A stretch of 64,000 nucleotides of DNA from Gammaproteobacteria bacterium 28-57-27 (GTDB taxonomy: Bacteria; Pseudomonadota; Gammaproteobacteria; Halothiobacillales; Halothiobacillaceae). Below the pieces are notes generated by a model. That model did not search any database. It saw only the letters and a program-made list of their open reading frames with translations, and was not told where the DNA came from. The stretch is taken from the NCBI GenBank assembly GCA_002281735.1, contig NCGK01000004.1, forward strand, positions 1 to 64,000. The letters are read 5' to 3'. Each line of letters starts with the position of its first letter. Position 1 is the first letter of the stretch. The translations under genes and the position numbers were made by a program. Of this stretch, positions 28,292-36,407 are shown piece after piece.

Positions 28292-29551
28292 TTATTTGAC
28301 GGATTTAATCTCAGCCTCAAAGCGCCACGCCACATAGCCACCCGACAACAGCATCGCCCCGCCCACCAGCCAGAACGGCGCACTCAGCCCCCCGCTCCAC
28401 TGCGCCGCCAAGCCGAGCATCAAGCCTCCGACGGCATAGCCCAAATCACGCCAGAAGCGATAAATTCCCAAAATAGAGGCACGACGCGCCGGTTCAGCCA
28501 AGTCTGCCACCGCCGCACCCAACGTGGGATACAACATCGCCATACCGATACCGATCATGACCGATTCCAGCGCCCACAATACGGGCGAGTGACTCAAGCC
28601 CACCGCCATCACACCCACCCCGCACAGCGCCATACCCCACACAATCAAACCTTTGCGCCCGATACGATCCGACAACGGCCCGGTAACCAGCTGCCCCGCA
28701 CCCCAAACGAGGCCGTAAATCGCCACCAAACCGCCCGCCTCGACCAAGTTCAAACCCTGTGCCACAAAAAACACCGGGAAAAACAACCAGACCATCGCAT
28801 CGGTGAATTTTTCCACCAAGCCCGCCTGATGCAGGGCGCGCAAACGCGGATCATGCCAGGTCGCAGGCCAGAACAACGTCGCCAGCGACGAAGGCGCAAC
28901 CGCCTGAGCATGCGCACCCTTTGACGCCTGCTGATGCGCCAACTGGTGCGCCATCGCCCATGGCCGCGTTTCCCTTACGCCCCACAGCCCCAGCGCCAAA
29001 GCCAGCACCACCGTGACCATGCCGAAGGCGAACAATCCTTCGCGTGCACCGAACTCCAGCGCCAGCCACGCGGTGAAAAGCCCCGCCAGCGCCACGCCTG
29101 CATAGCCCGAAAACTCGTTCAGCCCATTGACCAGGCCGCGCTGATCGGCACGCGCCAAATCCAGCTTGCTATTCAGCGCCATCGACCAACACAAGCCCTG
29201 ATTCACCCCCAGCAGCACCGTGGCAGCAATAATCCAGCCCCAGCTTGGCGCATACAGAATCAAAAACGGAATCGGCAAAGCCGCCACCCAGCCCGCCAGC
29301 AATACCCGTCGCCGCCCCCACTGATCCGACAAACGCCCGGCAAAAAGATTGAGCAGCGCCTTGACCAAGCCGAACACCACCACGAACGAGGCCAGCGCCA
29401 AAAAAGACCCCTTGGCCAAACCGAAGTCCGACTCCGCCAACACCGGCAGCACGGTGCGCGTCATGCCGATGGTGGCGCCAACAAAAAACACCTGGAGTAG
29501 ATGCAGGCTGAACTGCGCAAGATTGATGCGGATACCGTGCTGGATGCCCAT
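28292..29551 (-). CDS. MFS transporter
   Basis: A major facilitator superfamily carrier of about 419 residues with 12 predicted membrane helices. The loop between helices 2 and 3 shows the MFS motif GRLSDQWGRRRVLLAGW, repeated in the second half as GPLSDRIGRKGLIVWG. The central cytoplasmic loop is polar (LAHQQASKGAHAQAV). Substrate unknown. It is divergent from the persulfide dioxygenase gene and shares its promoter region, so it could export a sulfur compound; that is inference only. Start chosen at MGIQHGIRINLAQFSL; the open frame extends to 29614. Confidence 0.87.
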   Translation of the reverse strand: MGIQHGIRINLAQFSLHLLQVFFVGATIGMTRTVLPVLAESDFGLAKGSFLALASFVVVFGLVKALLNLFAGRLSDQWGRRRVLLAGWVAALPIPFLILYAPSWGWIIAATVLLGVNQGLCWSMALNSKLDLARADQRGLVNGLNEFSGYAGVALAGLFTAWLALEFGAREGLFAFGMVTVVLALALGLWGVRETRPWAMAHQLAHQQASKGAHAQAVAPSSLATLFWPATWHDPRLRALHQAGLVEKFTDAMVWLFFPVFFVAQGLNLVEAGGLVAIYGLVWGAGQLVTGPLSDRIGRKGLIVWGMALCGVGVMAVGLSHSPVLWALESVMIGIGMAMLYPTLGAAVADLAEPARRASILGIYRFWRDLGYAVGGLMLGLAAQWSGGLSAPFWLVGGAMLLSGGYVAWRFEAEIKSVK

Positions 29552-29598
29552 GTGAAAACTGCCCGTTAAAGTTTCGATGGGTTTTATCCTAACGTCTA

Positions 29599-29632
29599 TT
29601 GACAAAACATTCAATTGATTGCTTGAATATAA
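29599..29632 (+). promoter_or_regulatory. Promoter with overlapping dyad upstream of the sulfur operon
   Basis: TTGACA (29599-29604) is followed after 18 bp by TTGAAT (29623-29628). The dyad ATTCAA-8 bp-TTGAAT (29609-29628) covers the spacer and the -10 box. That is a typical place for an ArsR-type repressor such as the rhodanese-fused regulator at 31825. Prediction by eye. Confidence 0.45.
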
Positions 29633-29678
29633 GCGCCATCACTTTGGCACCACCCACATTCCCCGGAGGAATCAGCGC

Positions 29679-30416
29679 ATGTTTTTCATCCAGCACCCCA
29701 GTCCCCTCGCCTCGCTCGCCTATCTGTTTGGTTGCACCGGCAAGCGCGCAGCCATTGCCGTGGACGTCCACGCCGGCGACGAGGCCGCGTTTCTTGCCAT
29801 GGCACAGGACAAGGATGTTGAAATTCGTTATGTGATCGACACCCACGTCCACGCCGATCACATTTCCGGCGGGCGCAAACTCGCCCAACTGGCGGGCGCA
29901 CATTACGCCCTGCACGAAAGCGACAGCGGCGTGCTGCCCTACGATTTCATGCCGCTGCACGATGGGCAGGTGCTGGAGGCGGGCAATGTCAGCGTACAGG
30001 TGCTGCATACGCCGGGGCATACCGATGACAGTATTTCGCTGCTGGTGACCGACAAATCACGCGGTGACGAGCCTTGGTTTCTGGTCACGGGTCATACGCT
30101 ATTCGTCGGCGCGGTGGGTCGCCCCGACCTGCGCGGGCGCGAGCGTGAAATGGCGGAAAAGCTGTATGACTCGCTGTTCGGCAAGCTATTGAGCCTGCCC
30201 GACCACCTCGAAATCCTGCCCGGCGCGCAGGCGGGCAGCGTGTGCGGCGGCGGCATCAGCGGCAAGCCAGTGTCTACCCTGGCCTTTGAAAAACGCTACA
30301 ACAAAGGGCTGATTCGTGACCGTGCCGCCTTCGTCGAGGCCATTCTCGAAACTGCTCTCGCACTCCCTCTGCCGGAAGGCATGAGCGCGATCATCGCCGC
30401 AAATATCGCCGCCTAG
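29679..30416 (+). CDS. Persulfide dioxygenase-like MBL-fold protein
   Basis: A metallo-beta-lactamase-fold protein of 245 residues that matches the ETHE1/persulfide dioxygenase group. These are mononuclear iron enzymes oxidising glutathione persulfide to sulfite. Metal motif THVHADHISGG (residues 55-65), second histidine in LHTPGHTDDS, third in VTGHTLFVGAVGRPDL. The last motif, with VGRPDL, is characteristic of the persulfide dioxygenases. The ATG has CGGAGGA upstream. The following genes (sulfur transporter, ArsR-rhodanese, DsrE) support a sulfide/persulfide role. A close alternative is a hydroxyacylglutathione hydrolase-like enzyme. Confidence 0.82.
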   Translation: MFFIQHPSPLASLAYLFGCTGKRAAIAVDVHAGDEAAFLAMAQDKDVEIRYVIDTHVHADHISGGRKLAQLAGAHYALHESDSGVLPYDFMPLHDGQVLEAGNVSVQVLHTPGHTDDSISLLVTDKSRGDEPWFLVTGHTLFVGAVGRPDLRGREREMAEKLYDSLFGKLLSLPDHLEILPGAQAGSVCGGGISGKPVSTLAFEKRYNKGLIRDRAAFVEAILETALALPLPEGMSAIIAANIAA

Positions 30417-30420
30417 TCGT

Positions 30421-30485
30421 GTAGGGTGCGCCGTGCGCACCAGCCGCGCCCGCCTGCGCTTCATGGTGCGCACGGCGCACCCTAC
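30421..30485. repeat. GTAGGGTGCGCC palindrome (copy in sulfur operon, 1)
   Basis: Arms GTAGGGTGCGCCGTGCGCACC and its complement are separated by a GC-rich loop. It sits between the dioxygenase and transporter genes. The arm family is shared with the cores at 6511-6564, 7457-7510, 31676-31731 and 35314-35370. Confidence 0.8.
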
Positions 30486-30544
30486 TAAACGCCCATGCCA
30501 TATGCAGATAACATTATGATTTATAAAATATTAGGAAAGACTCA

Positions 30545-31669
30545 ATGGAACCCACCAGTACCCTACTGTTTGCCCTGTTTGGCGTTGCCCTCGTCTTCGG
30601 CGCGGCCTCGCAGTTCTCGCGCATCTGTCTTATTGGTGGCCTGCGCGACTGGTTTGCTCAAAGCCAAGATCGAAGTCAGGGCGCACGCCTCGCGGTGTAC
30701 CTGATCGCCGTCGGTGTGGCCATCATTGGCGCTGGCTTGCTGCAAATATGGGCGGGCGTTGATCTCAACGACACCAAGCCCCCCTTCCGCAGTCCGCAAT
30801 TCGCTTGGGGGCGTTATATCCTCGGCGGCTTTCTATTTGGCATCGGCATGGTGATGGCGCGCGGCTGCCCGCTACGCAATATGGTCAAACTAGGTCAGGG
30901 CAGCCTGCAAGCCCTGCCCATCCTGATTGTGGTGGCGCTCACCACTTATGTCATGACGCGCACTTCGGTCTATGCGGACTGGTTCCTGCCTTGGGTGGGT
31001 GGCCTGTCGTTTGACCTGACCAGGTTGGGTGTTCAACATCAAGATCTTGCCAGCCTGTTCGGTGGCGGCGCGGCCTTGAGCCTGACCTTATCGCTCCTGA
31101 TCGGTTTTGGACTTTTATTACTTGCCACACGCGCCTTGCCCATCATGCGCGGCTGGGTCGGCTGGCTGGGCGCGGGGTTGGTTGGCGCAATGGTGACGGC
31201 GGCGTATTACCTGACTGGCGGCTCGCTGGGCAAGGCGGCGCAAGAAGCCGCCGAATTGATGGACGCACCACCCGAAGGCTTGGGCACGCAGTCGTTTAGC
31301 TTCGCCGCACCGCTCGGCGACGTGGTGAATTACCTCAGTCATCCCGAACACACCGCCGCGATTACGTTTGGCGTGGTGGCGGTGGCCGGGGTGCTGCTCG
31401 GCGCGGTCGCAAGCGCCCTCGTGCGGCGTGAGTTCAGCTGGCAAGGCTTCGGCAATCTGCGTGAAAGCGCGCTGAATTTGGGTGGTGCACTCTTGCTTGG
31501 TGTGGGCAGCGTGCTGGCCATGGGCTGTACCGTCGGTCACGGCTTCAGCGGCATCGCCACACTTGCCGTCGGTTCGTTCCTTGCAATGGCAGCGATTGTC
31601 TTCGGAACCTGGGTTGCCCTGCGTGTGGAGGCGGCGCTTGGCCGCCAACCCGCAGCAATCTGTCGTTAA
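30545..31669 (+). CDS. YeeE/YedE-family (TsuA-like) sulfur-compound transporter
   Basis: An inner-membrane channel of the YeeE/YedE family (TsuA imports thiosulfate). The 374-residue protein has about nine or ten hydrophobic helices and the two hallmark cysteine motifs, GMVMARGCPLRNMVKLGQGS and SVLAMGCTVGHGFSGIATLA, that line the transport pore. The family covers both halves of the two-part PmpA/PmpB type in one chain. Located between a persulfide dioxygenase and a sulfur regulator, it most likely moves thiosulfate or a related compound. Confidence 0.88.
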   Translation: MEPTSTLLFALFGVALVFGAASQFSRICLIGGLRDWFAQSQDRSQGARLAVYLIAVGVAIIGAGLLQIWAGVDLNDTKPPFRSPQFAWGRYILGGFLFGIGMVMARGCPLRNMVKLGQGSLQALPILIVVALTTYVMTRTSVYADWFLPWVGGLSFDLTRLGVQHQDLASLFGGGAALSLTLSLLIGFGLLLLATRALPIMRGWVGWLGAGLVGAMVTAAYYLTGGSLGKAAQEAAELMDAPPEGLGTQSFSFAAPLGDVVNYLSHPEHTAAITFGVVAVAGVLLGAVASALVRREFSWQGFGNLRESALNLGGALLLGVGSVLAMGCTVGHGFSGIATLAVGSFLAMAAIVFGTWVALRVEAALGRQPAAICR

Positions 31670-31675
31670 CATTTT

Positions 31676-31731
31676 GTAGGGTGCGCCGTGCGCACCAGCC
31701 AGCGCATCATGGTGCGCACGGCGCGCCCTAC
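31676..31731. repeat. GTAGGGTGCGCC palindrome (copy in sulfur operon, 2)
   Basis: A GTAGGGTGCGCCGTGCGCACC arm and a complementary arm with one change lie just after the transporter stop codon. A transcript hairpin here could separate the transporter from the regulator gene. Confidence 0.8.
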
Positions 31732-31824
31732 ACGGACGCAGCTACTCACACGCTTCAAATCAAGCCTTGCCAGACCCACAAGAACGACTAGAATGCACTC
31801 ATTCAAACACTACATTGAACGAAA

Positions 31825-32493
31825 ATGTCCGGCTTCAAACAAGACCTCAACGACCAGTTCGCTCGCCTCGGAAAAATGCTCTCCAATGGCCGCCGTCTGG
31901 AGCTTCTGGAATACCTTGCCCAAGGTGAGCGCAGCGTGGAGCAACTCGCCTCGGTCAGCGGCCTGAGCATTGCCAATACCTCGCAACACCTCCAGCAACT
32001 GCGCCAAGTGGGGCTGGTGAACGCACGCCGCGACGGCAAGCACATTCTTTACACGCTTGCGGGGGATGACGTGGTGCGCCTGTTGGAGGTGTTGCGCACG
32101 GTGGCGGAAGGGCATTTGGCCGAAGTGCGCGAAATGGTGAGCAAGGTACTCACCGCGCGCGACAGCCTGGAACCGGTGCAGGCAGACGAGCTGCTGGAGC
32201 GCTCACGTTTGGGTCTGGTCACGGTATTGGACGTGCGCCCGCCGGAGGAATATGCGGCGGGGCATTTGCCGGGTGCAATCAACATCACCCTGACCGAATT
32301 GGAACAGCAACTGGATCGCCTGCCCGTCGATAAGGAAGTGATTGCCTATTGCCGAGGCTCGTACTGCGTCCTCTCGTTTGAGGCCGTGGCGCGTCTGCGC
32401 GAGCGTGGCTTTCAAGCACGGCGCTTGGAGCAGGGTTATCCCGAGTGGAAATTAGCCGAAAAAACCAGAAACGATCGAGAGGTCACACCATGA
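31825..32493 (+). CDS. ArsR-family regulator fused to a rhodanese domain
   Basis: A DNA-binding regulator of 222 residues. The N-terminal ArsR winged helix is about residues 5-95, with recognition-helix region VSGLSIANTSQHLQQLRQVGLVNARRDGKHILYTL. The C-terminal rhodanese domain (about 115-215) has the active-site loop CRGSYCVLS and LDVRPPEEYAAGHLPGAINI. The winged-helix part has no cysteine, unlike BigR/SqrR persulfide sensors, so the rhodanese thiols may be the sensing site; that is inference. Its stop overlaps the start of the DsrE gene. It may act on the dyad upstream of 29679. Confidence 0.88.
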   Translation: MSGFKQDLNDQFARLGKMLSNGRRLELLEYLAQGERSVEQLASVSGLSIANTSQHLQQLRQVGLVNARRDGKHILYTLAGDDVVRLLEVLRTVAEGHLAEVREMVSKVLTARDSLEPVQADELLERSRLGLVTVLDVRPPEEYAAGHLPGAINITLTELEQQLDRLPVDKEVIAYCRGSYCVLSFEAVARLRERGFQARRLEQGYPEWKLAEKTRNDREVTP

Positions 32494-32846
32494 GCACCTT
32501 GATAATTTTTAACCGCGAACCCTACGACAACACCGATGTGACTTGGAACGGCCTGCGCCTGGCCGAGCAACTGCACGCCACCGGGCAAGCGGTGAGGCTG
32601 TTCCTGATGAACGATGCGGTGGATATGGCACGCGATGCCTGCGTGCCGCCACCGGGTTACGATCAAGACTTGGCGGGAATGCTTAAGGCGCTCATTGCCA
32701 AGGATGTACCGGTGAAAGTATGCGGAACCTGCATGGCGCGTTGCGGCATTTACAAAAACCAGCCCTATTTTGCAGGTGCGGAACAGTCCACCGTGGCCGC
32801 CTTGGCTGAATGGGTGGTGGACAGCGACAAGGTCATGACCTTTTAA
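32490..32846 (+). CDS. DsrE-family sulfur-relay-like protein
   Basis: A 118-residue DsrE/F-like protein. Family features are the start TLIIFNREPYDNTDVTWNGLRLAEQL, the VRLFLMNDAVDMARD block and VKVCGTCMARCGIYKN, where one cysteine is the probable persulfide carrier. It overlaps the regulator gene by 4 bp, so the two are coupled. Role inferred from family: sulfur transfer in persulfide handling. The longer open frame from 32445 is not needed. Confidence 0.88.
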   Translation: MSTLIIFNREPYDNTDVTWNGLRLAEQLHATGQAVRLFLMNDAVDMARDACVPPPGYDQDLAGMLKALIAKDVPVKVCGTCMARCGIYKNQPYFAGAEQSTVAALAEWVVDSDKVMTF

Positions 32847-32851
32847 CCAGA

Positions 32852-32948
32852 ACGTACGCAAAACCGCCCCAGCGGCGTTAAAGCGCCTCGCCGTACTAAA
32901 GTGTACTGTCTTCGTCGCTTTGCCTTGCTGGAACACTTTTGCGTACGT
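32852..32948. repeat. 97-bp palindromic element, family D (copy 1)
   Basis: Terminal arms ACGTACGCAAAA and TTTTGCGTACGT enclose a long imperfect inverted repeat (AGCGGCGTTAAAGCG against CGCTTTGCCTTGCT). It lies between dsrE and moxR. The same element in the other orientation is at 40486-40587. Its rightward reading encodes YCLRRFALLEHFCV in the frame leading into moxR. Confidence 0.75.
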
Positions 32949-32978
32949 CCTGAGGACAACCAAAAAACCGAGAACACC

Positions 32979-33932
32979 ATGAACGATATGACCCCGTTAA
33001 ATGCCCTGCGCAGCTATCTTGAAAGCGTGATCGTCGGCCAGCACGAGCTGCTCGACCGTTTGTTAATTAGTCTGCTCACCGGCGGGCATTTGCTGGTGGA
33101 AGGCTTGCCCGGCCTGGCGAAAACCACCGCTATCAAAACGCTGTCTGAAGGCGTACATGCCAGTTTCCAGCGCATCCAGTTTACCCCGGACTTATTGCCC
33201 TCGGATTTGACCGGTGCGGAAATTTACGACCCCGAAACCCATCAGTTCAACTTCCGCGCCGGGCCGTTGTTTCATGAAATCGTGCTCGCCGATGAAATCA
33301 ACCGCGCCCCCGCCAAGGTGCAAGCCGCACTGCTCGAAGCCATGCAGGAACACCAGGTCACCATCGGCGGCGTATCCCACCCGCTGCCTGAGTTGTTTAT
33401 GGTGATGGCGACCCAAAACCCGCTCGACCAAGCCGGAACCTATCCTTTACCCGAAGCGCAACTCGACCGCTTTCTGCTGCATGTGGTGCTGGACTACCCC
33501 ACCGAGACGGAAGAGCTGGAAGTTTTACGCCGTCATCGTGCCGGAACGAGTGCTCGCACCCAGCCGCCGCAGATTGATGTCGCCTGGGTATTGGACGCTC
33601 GCCGCCGCGTTTTAGCCGTGCATATCGCGCCTGAATTGGAAGCGTGGATTGTGCATCTGGTCGCCGCCACCCGCGACATGGCGGCGCATGTTCCCGCAGC
33701 CGCCGGACAGATTGAATGCGGCGCGTCGCCGCGTGCCTCACTGGCTTTGGCACACGCCACGCAAGCCCTCGCCTTCCTGCGTGGGCGTGATTTTGTCACC
33801 CCGGAAGATTTGCTCGACATTGCCCCGGATGCCCTGCGCCACCGTTTGCTGCTCAGCCCGGTCGGCCAGCTTGCCCGCGTCAATCGTGATGCACTGATTG
33901 CCAAGCTCTGTGATGCGCTTCCGATTGTTTAA
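32979..33932 (+). CDS. MoxR-family AAA+ ATPase
   Basis: A MoxR-type AAA+ ATPase of 317 residues, the usual first gene of Bat (Bacteroides aerotolerance) operons, probably a chaperone-like partner of the VWA proteins. Walker A-like GLPGLAKT, Walker B LADEINRAPAKVQAALLEAMQE, sensor 1 ATQNPLDQAGTYPLPEAQLDRF. The frame opens at 32901, but the first 26 residues (YCLRRFALLEHFC) are encoded by the palindromic element, so I start at MNDMTPLNALRSYLE. It overlaps the DUF58 gene by about 20 bp. Confidence 0.93.
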   Translation: MNDMTPLNALRSYLESVIVGQHELLDRLLISLLTGGHLLVEGLPGLAKTTAIKTLSEGVHASFQRIQFTPDLLPSDLTGAEIYDPETHQFNFRAGPLFHEIVLADEINRAPAKVQAALLEAMQEHQVTIGGVSHPLPELFMVMATQNPLDQAGTYPLPEAQLDRFLLHVVLDYPTETEELEVLRRHRAGTSARTQPPQIDVAWVLDARRRVLAVHIAPELEAWIVHLVAATRDMAAHVPAAAGQIECGASPRASLALAHATQALAFLRGRDFVTPEDLLDIAPDALRHRLLLSPVGQLARVNRDALIAKLCDALPIV

Positions 33933-34878
33933 TTTCTTTGGGCTTAATCTTTTTGGACGGCATCGTCCCAAAGCTAAACCCGCGATTCACGCCGCATTGC
34001 TCAGCGACAGCGAGCTTGCCGAAATAGCAGCATTTGCAATAGAAGCCCCCGCTGGGCGGCGCATGAGCGAACATCTGCAACGCGGCGAGCAAGCCTCGCG
34101 CTTTCGTGGCGCAGGCATCGACTTTGAAGACCTGCGCCCCTACCAGCCCGGCGATGACCCGCGCCGCATCGACTGGCGCGTCACCGCCCGCCTAAGAAAA
34201 ACCTTTGTGCGCGTCTACGGCGAAACCCGTCAGGCCGCCGTGTGGGTGATTGTCGATCGCGGGGCGAGTATGCGTTTTGGCACCCGCACTCGCCTCAAGG
34301 CCGCGCAAGCGGCACGTCTGGCGGCACTGATTTTATCCGGTGCCACGCGCGCGCACGAGGCCATTGCCCTCAGCCTGTTGGATGGCGAACAGCACATCAA
34401 CCACCCGCCGCGTGCCGGGCGTGCGCCGCTCTACAGCGCGCTTGCGTCCCTGCGTGCGCCCTGCCCGCCCGTGGCAGAAAGCGCAGCAAGCGCGTGGGCG
34501 GAATTACTCGGCGAGCTTGAAATCAGCCTGCCGCACGGCTCACGTTTATGGATTTTTTCAGATTTTTTGGGTTTGAGCGCGGCGGATGAAATCCTGCTTG
34601 AACGCCTCGCCGCCCGCGCCGACGTGCGTCTAGGCTTGATTGAAGACGCTCAAGAAATCGAATGTCCCAACCTTGGGCGCATTCATTTAATCGCTCACGG
34701 CACGCCGATTGAAGTAGACACCAACGCCGCCAGCCTGCGCCGCAGCTATGCCGAACACCATGCCGCGCATCGTGCGCGCTTACATGCGCTGGCCTTGCGT
34801 TTACGCGGACATCTTGTGCTAGCACGGGCGGACGAGGACTTAAGCTCGCTTGCCACCTTATTGGCCGAGGCTCCTTAA
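33913..34878 (+). CDS. DUF58 domain protein
   Basis: A DUF58 protein of about 321 residues in a MoxR/Bat operon. The DUF58 signature is visible: RFRGAGIDFEDLRPYQPGDDPRRIDWRVTAR, followed by a VWA-like segment (WVIVDRGASMRFGTRTRLKAAQAARLAALI). It lacks obvious membrane segments. Function is inferred from context, with MoxR and VWA proteins in envelope protein maturation or stress tolerance. The start codon could be TTG at 33898 or ATG at 33913 within the end of moxR. Confidence 0.9.
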   Translation: MRFRLFNFFGLNLFGRHRPKAKPAIHAALLSDSELAEIAAFAIEAPAGRRMSEHLQRGEQASRFRGAGIDFEDLRPYQPGDDPRRIDWRVTARLRKTFVRVYGETRQAAVWVIVDRGASMRFGTRTRLKAAQAARLAALILSGATRAHEAIALSLLDGEQHINHPPRAGRAPLYSALASLRAPCPPVAESAASAWAELLGELEISLPHGSRLWIFSDFLGLSAADEILLERLAARADVRLGLIEDAQEIECPNLGRIHLIAHGTPIEVDTNAASLRRSYAEHHAAHRARLHALALRLRGHLVLARADEDLSSLATLLAEAP

Positions 34879-35445
34879 ATGGAAGGCATGAGCGATATTC
34901 TCCCCCCCGCCGCCGTGCATGAAGGTTTGGCGGCCTTGCTCGCACCCACGGCAGCGCATCCGTGGTGGCTGCTTGCCGCCATCATGCTGCTGCTCGCCGT
35001 GATTGCTGCACTGTGGAAACGCCAGTATTTGCAGACATCCTGGCGCTTGTGGCAAGCCGAGCGTGCCCTGAAAAGCCACCAACCTGCACCCGCAATGGCC
35101 ACGCACATTGAGCGCCTGTTGCGTCAACAGCACCAGATCAACGTCCTACATCCCGAACACGCACCGTGCGGCGTGGATGCAGCAGCGTGGCGGCATTTGA
35201 TCGACACCCTGCACGCGGCAAAATTCAGTGGGAAGCCCGTGGATTTAAACGCAATTCGACCCGCACTCGCCGCGTGCTTTGCACCCGGCAAAGCTCATGG
35301 AGAACGGACAATCGTAGGGTGCGCCGTGCGCACCGATCAGGCATGTGATGGTGCGCACGGCGCACCCTACGGATCACGCCTTGATGCTGAACACGCCCGC
35401 CTCCCTCTTAAGGACAAGGACACCCAAGCGAGCATCCGGTCATGA
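34879..35445 (+). CDS. DUF4381 domain membrane protein
   Basis: A DUF4381 protein of 188 residues: an N-terminal anchor (HPWWLLAAIMLLLAVIAAL, about residues 27-46), then a helical cytosolic domain with RLLRQQHQINVLHPEHAPC and AAWRHLIDTLH. The last 45 residues or so are abnormal: residues 146-164 are encoded by a 57-bp palindromic repeat inserted in frame (35314-35370). The tail after it ends on a stop that still overlaps the next ATG. Function follows the Bat operon context. Confidence 0.87.
   Translation: MEGMSDILPPAAVHEGLAALLAPTAAHPWWLLAAIMLLLAVIAALWKRQYLQTSWRLWQAERALKSHQPAPAMATHIERLLRQQHQINVLHPEHAPCGVDAAAWRHLIDTLHAAKFSGKPVDLNAIRPALAACFAPGKAHGERTIVGCAVRTDQACDGAHGAPYGSRLDAEHARLPLKDKDTQASIRS
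35314..35370. repeat. GTAGGGTGCGCC palindrome inside the DUF4381 gene
   Basis: A 57-bp hairpin, arms GTAGGGTGCGCCGTGCGCACC and complement, a multiple of three with no stop codon in the reading frame used. Confidence 0.85.
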
Positions 35446-36407
35446 TGCCCAGCTTCGCCCATCCCTGGCTGCTTATCCTCCTGCCCCTCGTGCTCTGGCT
35501 CGGCTGGCGTTTGCGCTCTGGCGCGCCCGCCGCCTTCAGCCGCCCGCCGATCACCCTACGCCACCCTATCCTCGCTCGCCTCAATCTAGCCGACACCCAA
35601 AGCGCAAGCGCGCCGCGCCTATGGTTGCCACTAGTCGCCGCGTTGTTGGTTCTCGCCGCCGCGCAACCGCAAACCCAAGGCGGCTGGCTACCGCCCATTG
35701 GCGAAGGCCGTGACATTCTGCTGCTGATCGACACCTCGCCCAGCATGGCGATTCAGGACATGAGCCTCGACAACCAAACCGTGCCGCGCATGGAAATACT
35801 CAAACACGCCGCCCGAGACTTTATTGAAAGCAGGACGAATGACCGCCTCGGCATGATCGTATTCAGCGACCACGCCGCCACCATTATTCCGCTGACCCAC
35901 GATCACACGGCCGTACAAGCCCAGCTTGCCCGCCTCAGCTCCGGCAACACCGGCGCAGCCACGGCCATCGGTGAAGGTTTGGGCGTGGCCTTACGTCAAA
36001 TCGAAGCCGCCAAAGGCTCGCCCCCCGTCATCGTGCTGTTTTCCGACGGCGACAACACCGGCGGCATCCTGCGCCCGCGTGAAGCACTGGCTTATGCCGA
36101 ACGTTTGGGGCTGCGCCTGTACAGCGTGGCTGTCACGCCCGATGCAACCCCACCCGCTGCGCAAGCTGATGGGCTACGTGAACCCAGTCTGAGCGAAATG
36201 AGCGAACTCACAGGCGGACGCGCCTATCAAGCGGGCGATGCCTCCAGCCTGCAACGCATCCTCAGTGACATCGATCAACGCGAGGCCGCCCATACACCGC
36301 CCCCCAGCGAACGCGCCAAGATCGAATGGTATCCGCTACCACTAAGCCTTGCCTTGCTGCTGCTTGCGCTGGGGCAGTGGTATGAATTGCGCGGTCATCG
36401 AACATGA
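35442..36407 (+). CDS. VWA domain membrane protein (BatA/BatB type)
   Basis: A von Willebrand A-domain protein of 321 residues with two N-terminal hydrophobic segments (HPWLLILLPLVLWLGWRL and WLPLVAALLVLAAAQ) and a C-terminal anchor (PLPLSLALLLLALGQWYEL). The MIDAS metal site is complete: LLIDTSPSMA (about residue 95-104), threonine in the GAATAIGEGL region, and LFSDGDN. It overlaps the DUF4381 gene (ATGA) and the next VWA gene by 4 bp. Confidence 0.91.
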   Translation: MMPSFAHPWLLILLPLVLWLGWRLRSGAPAAFSRPPITLRHPILARLNLADTQSASAPRLWLPLVAALLVLAAAQPQTQGGWLPPIGEGRDILLLIDTSPSMAIQDMSLDNQTVPRMEILKHAARDFIESRTNDRLGMIVFSDHAATIIPLTHDHTAVQAQLARLSSGNTGAATAIGEGLGVALRQIEAAKGSPPVIVLFSDGDNTGGILRPREALAYAERLGLRLYSVAVTPDATPPAAQADGLREPSLSEMSELTGGRAYQAGDASSLQRILSDIDQREAAHTPPPSERAKIEWYPLPLSLALLLLALGQWYELRGHRT

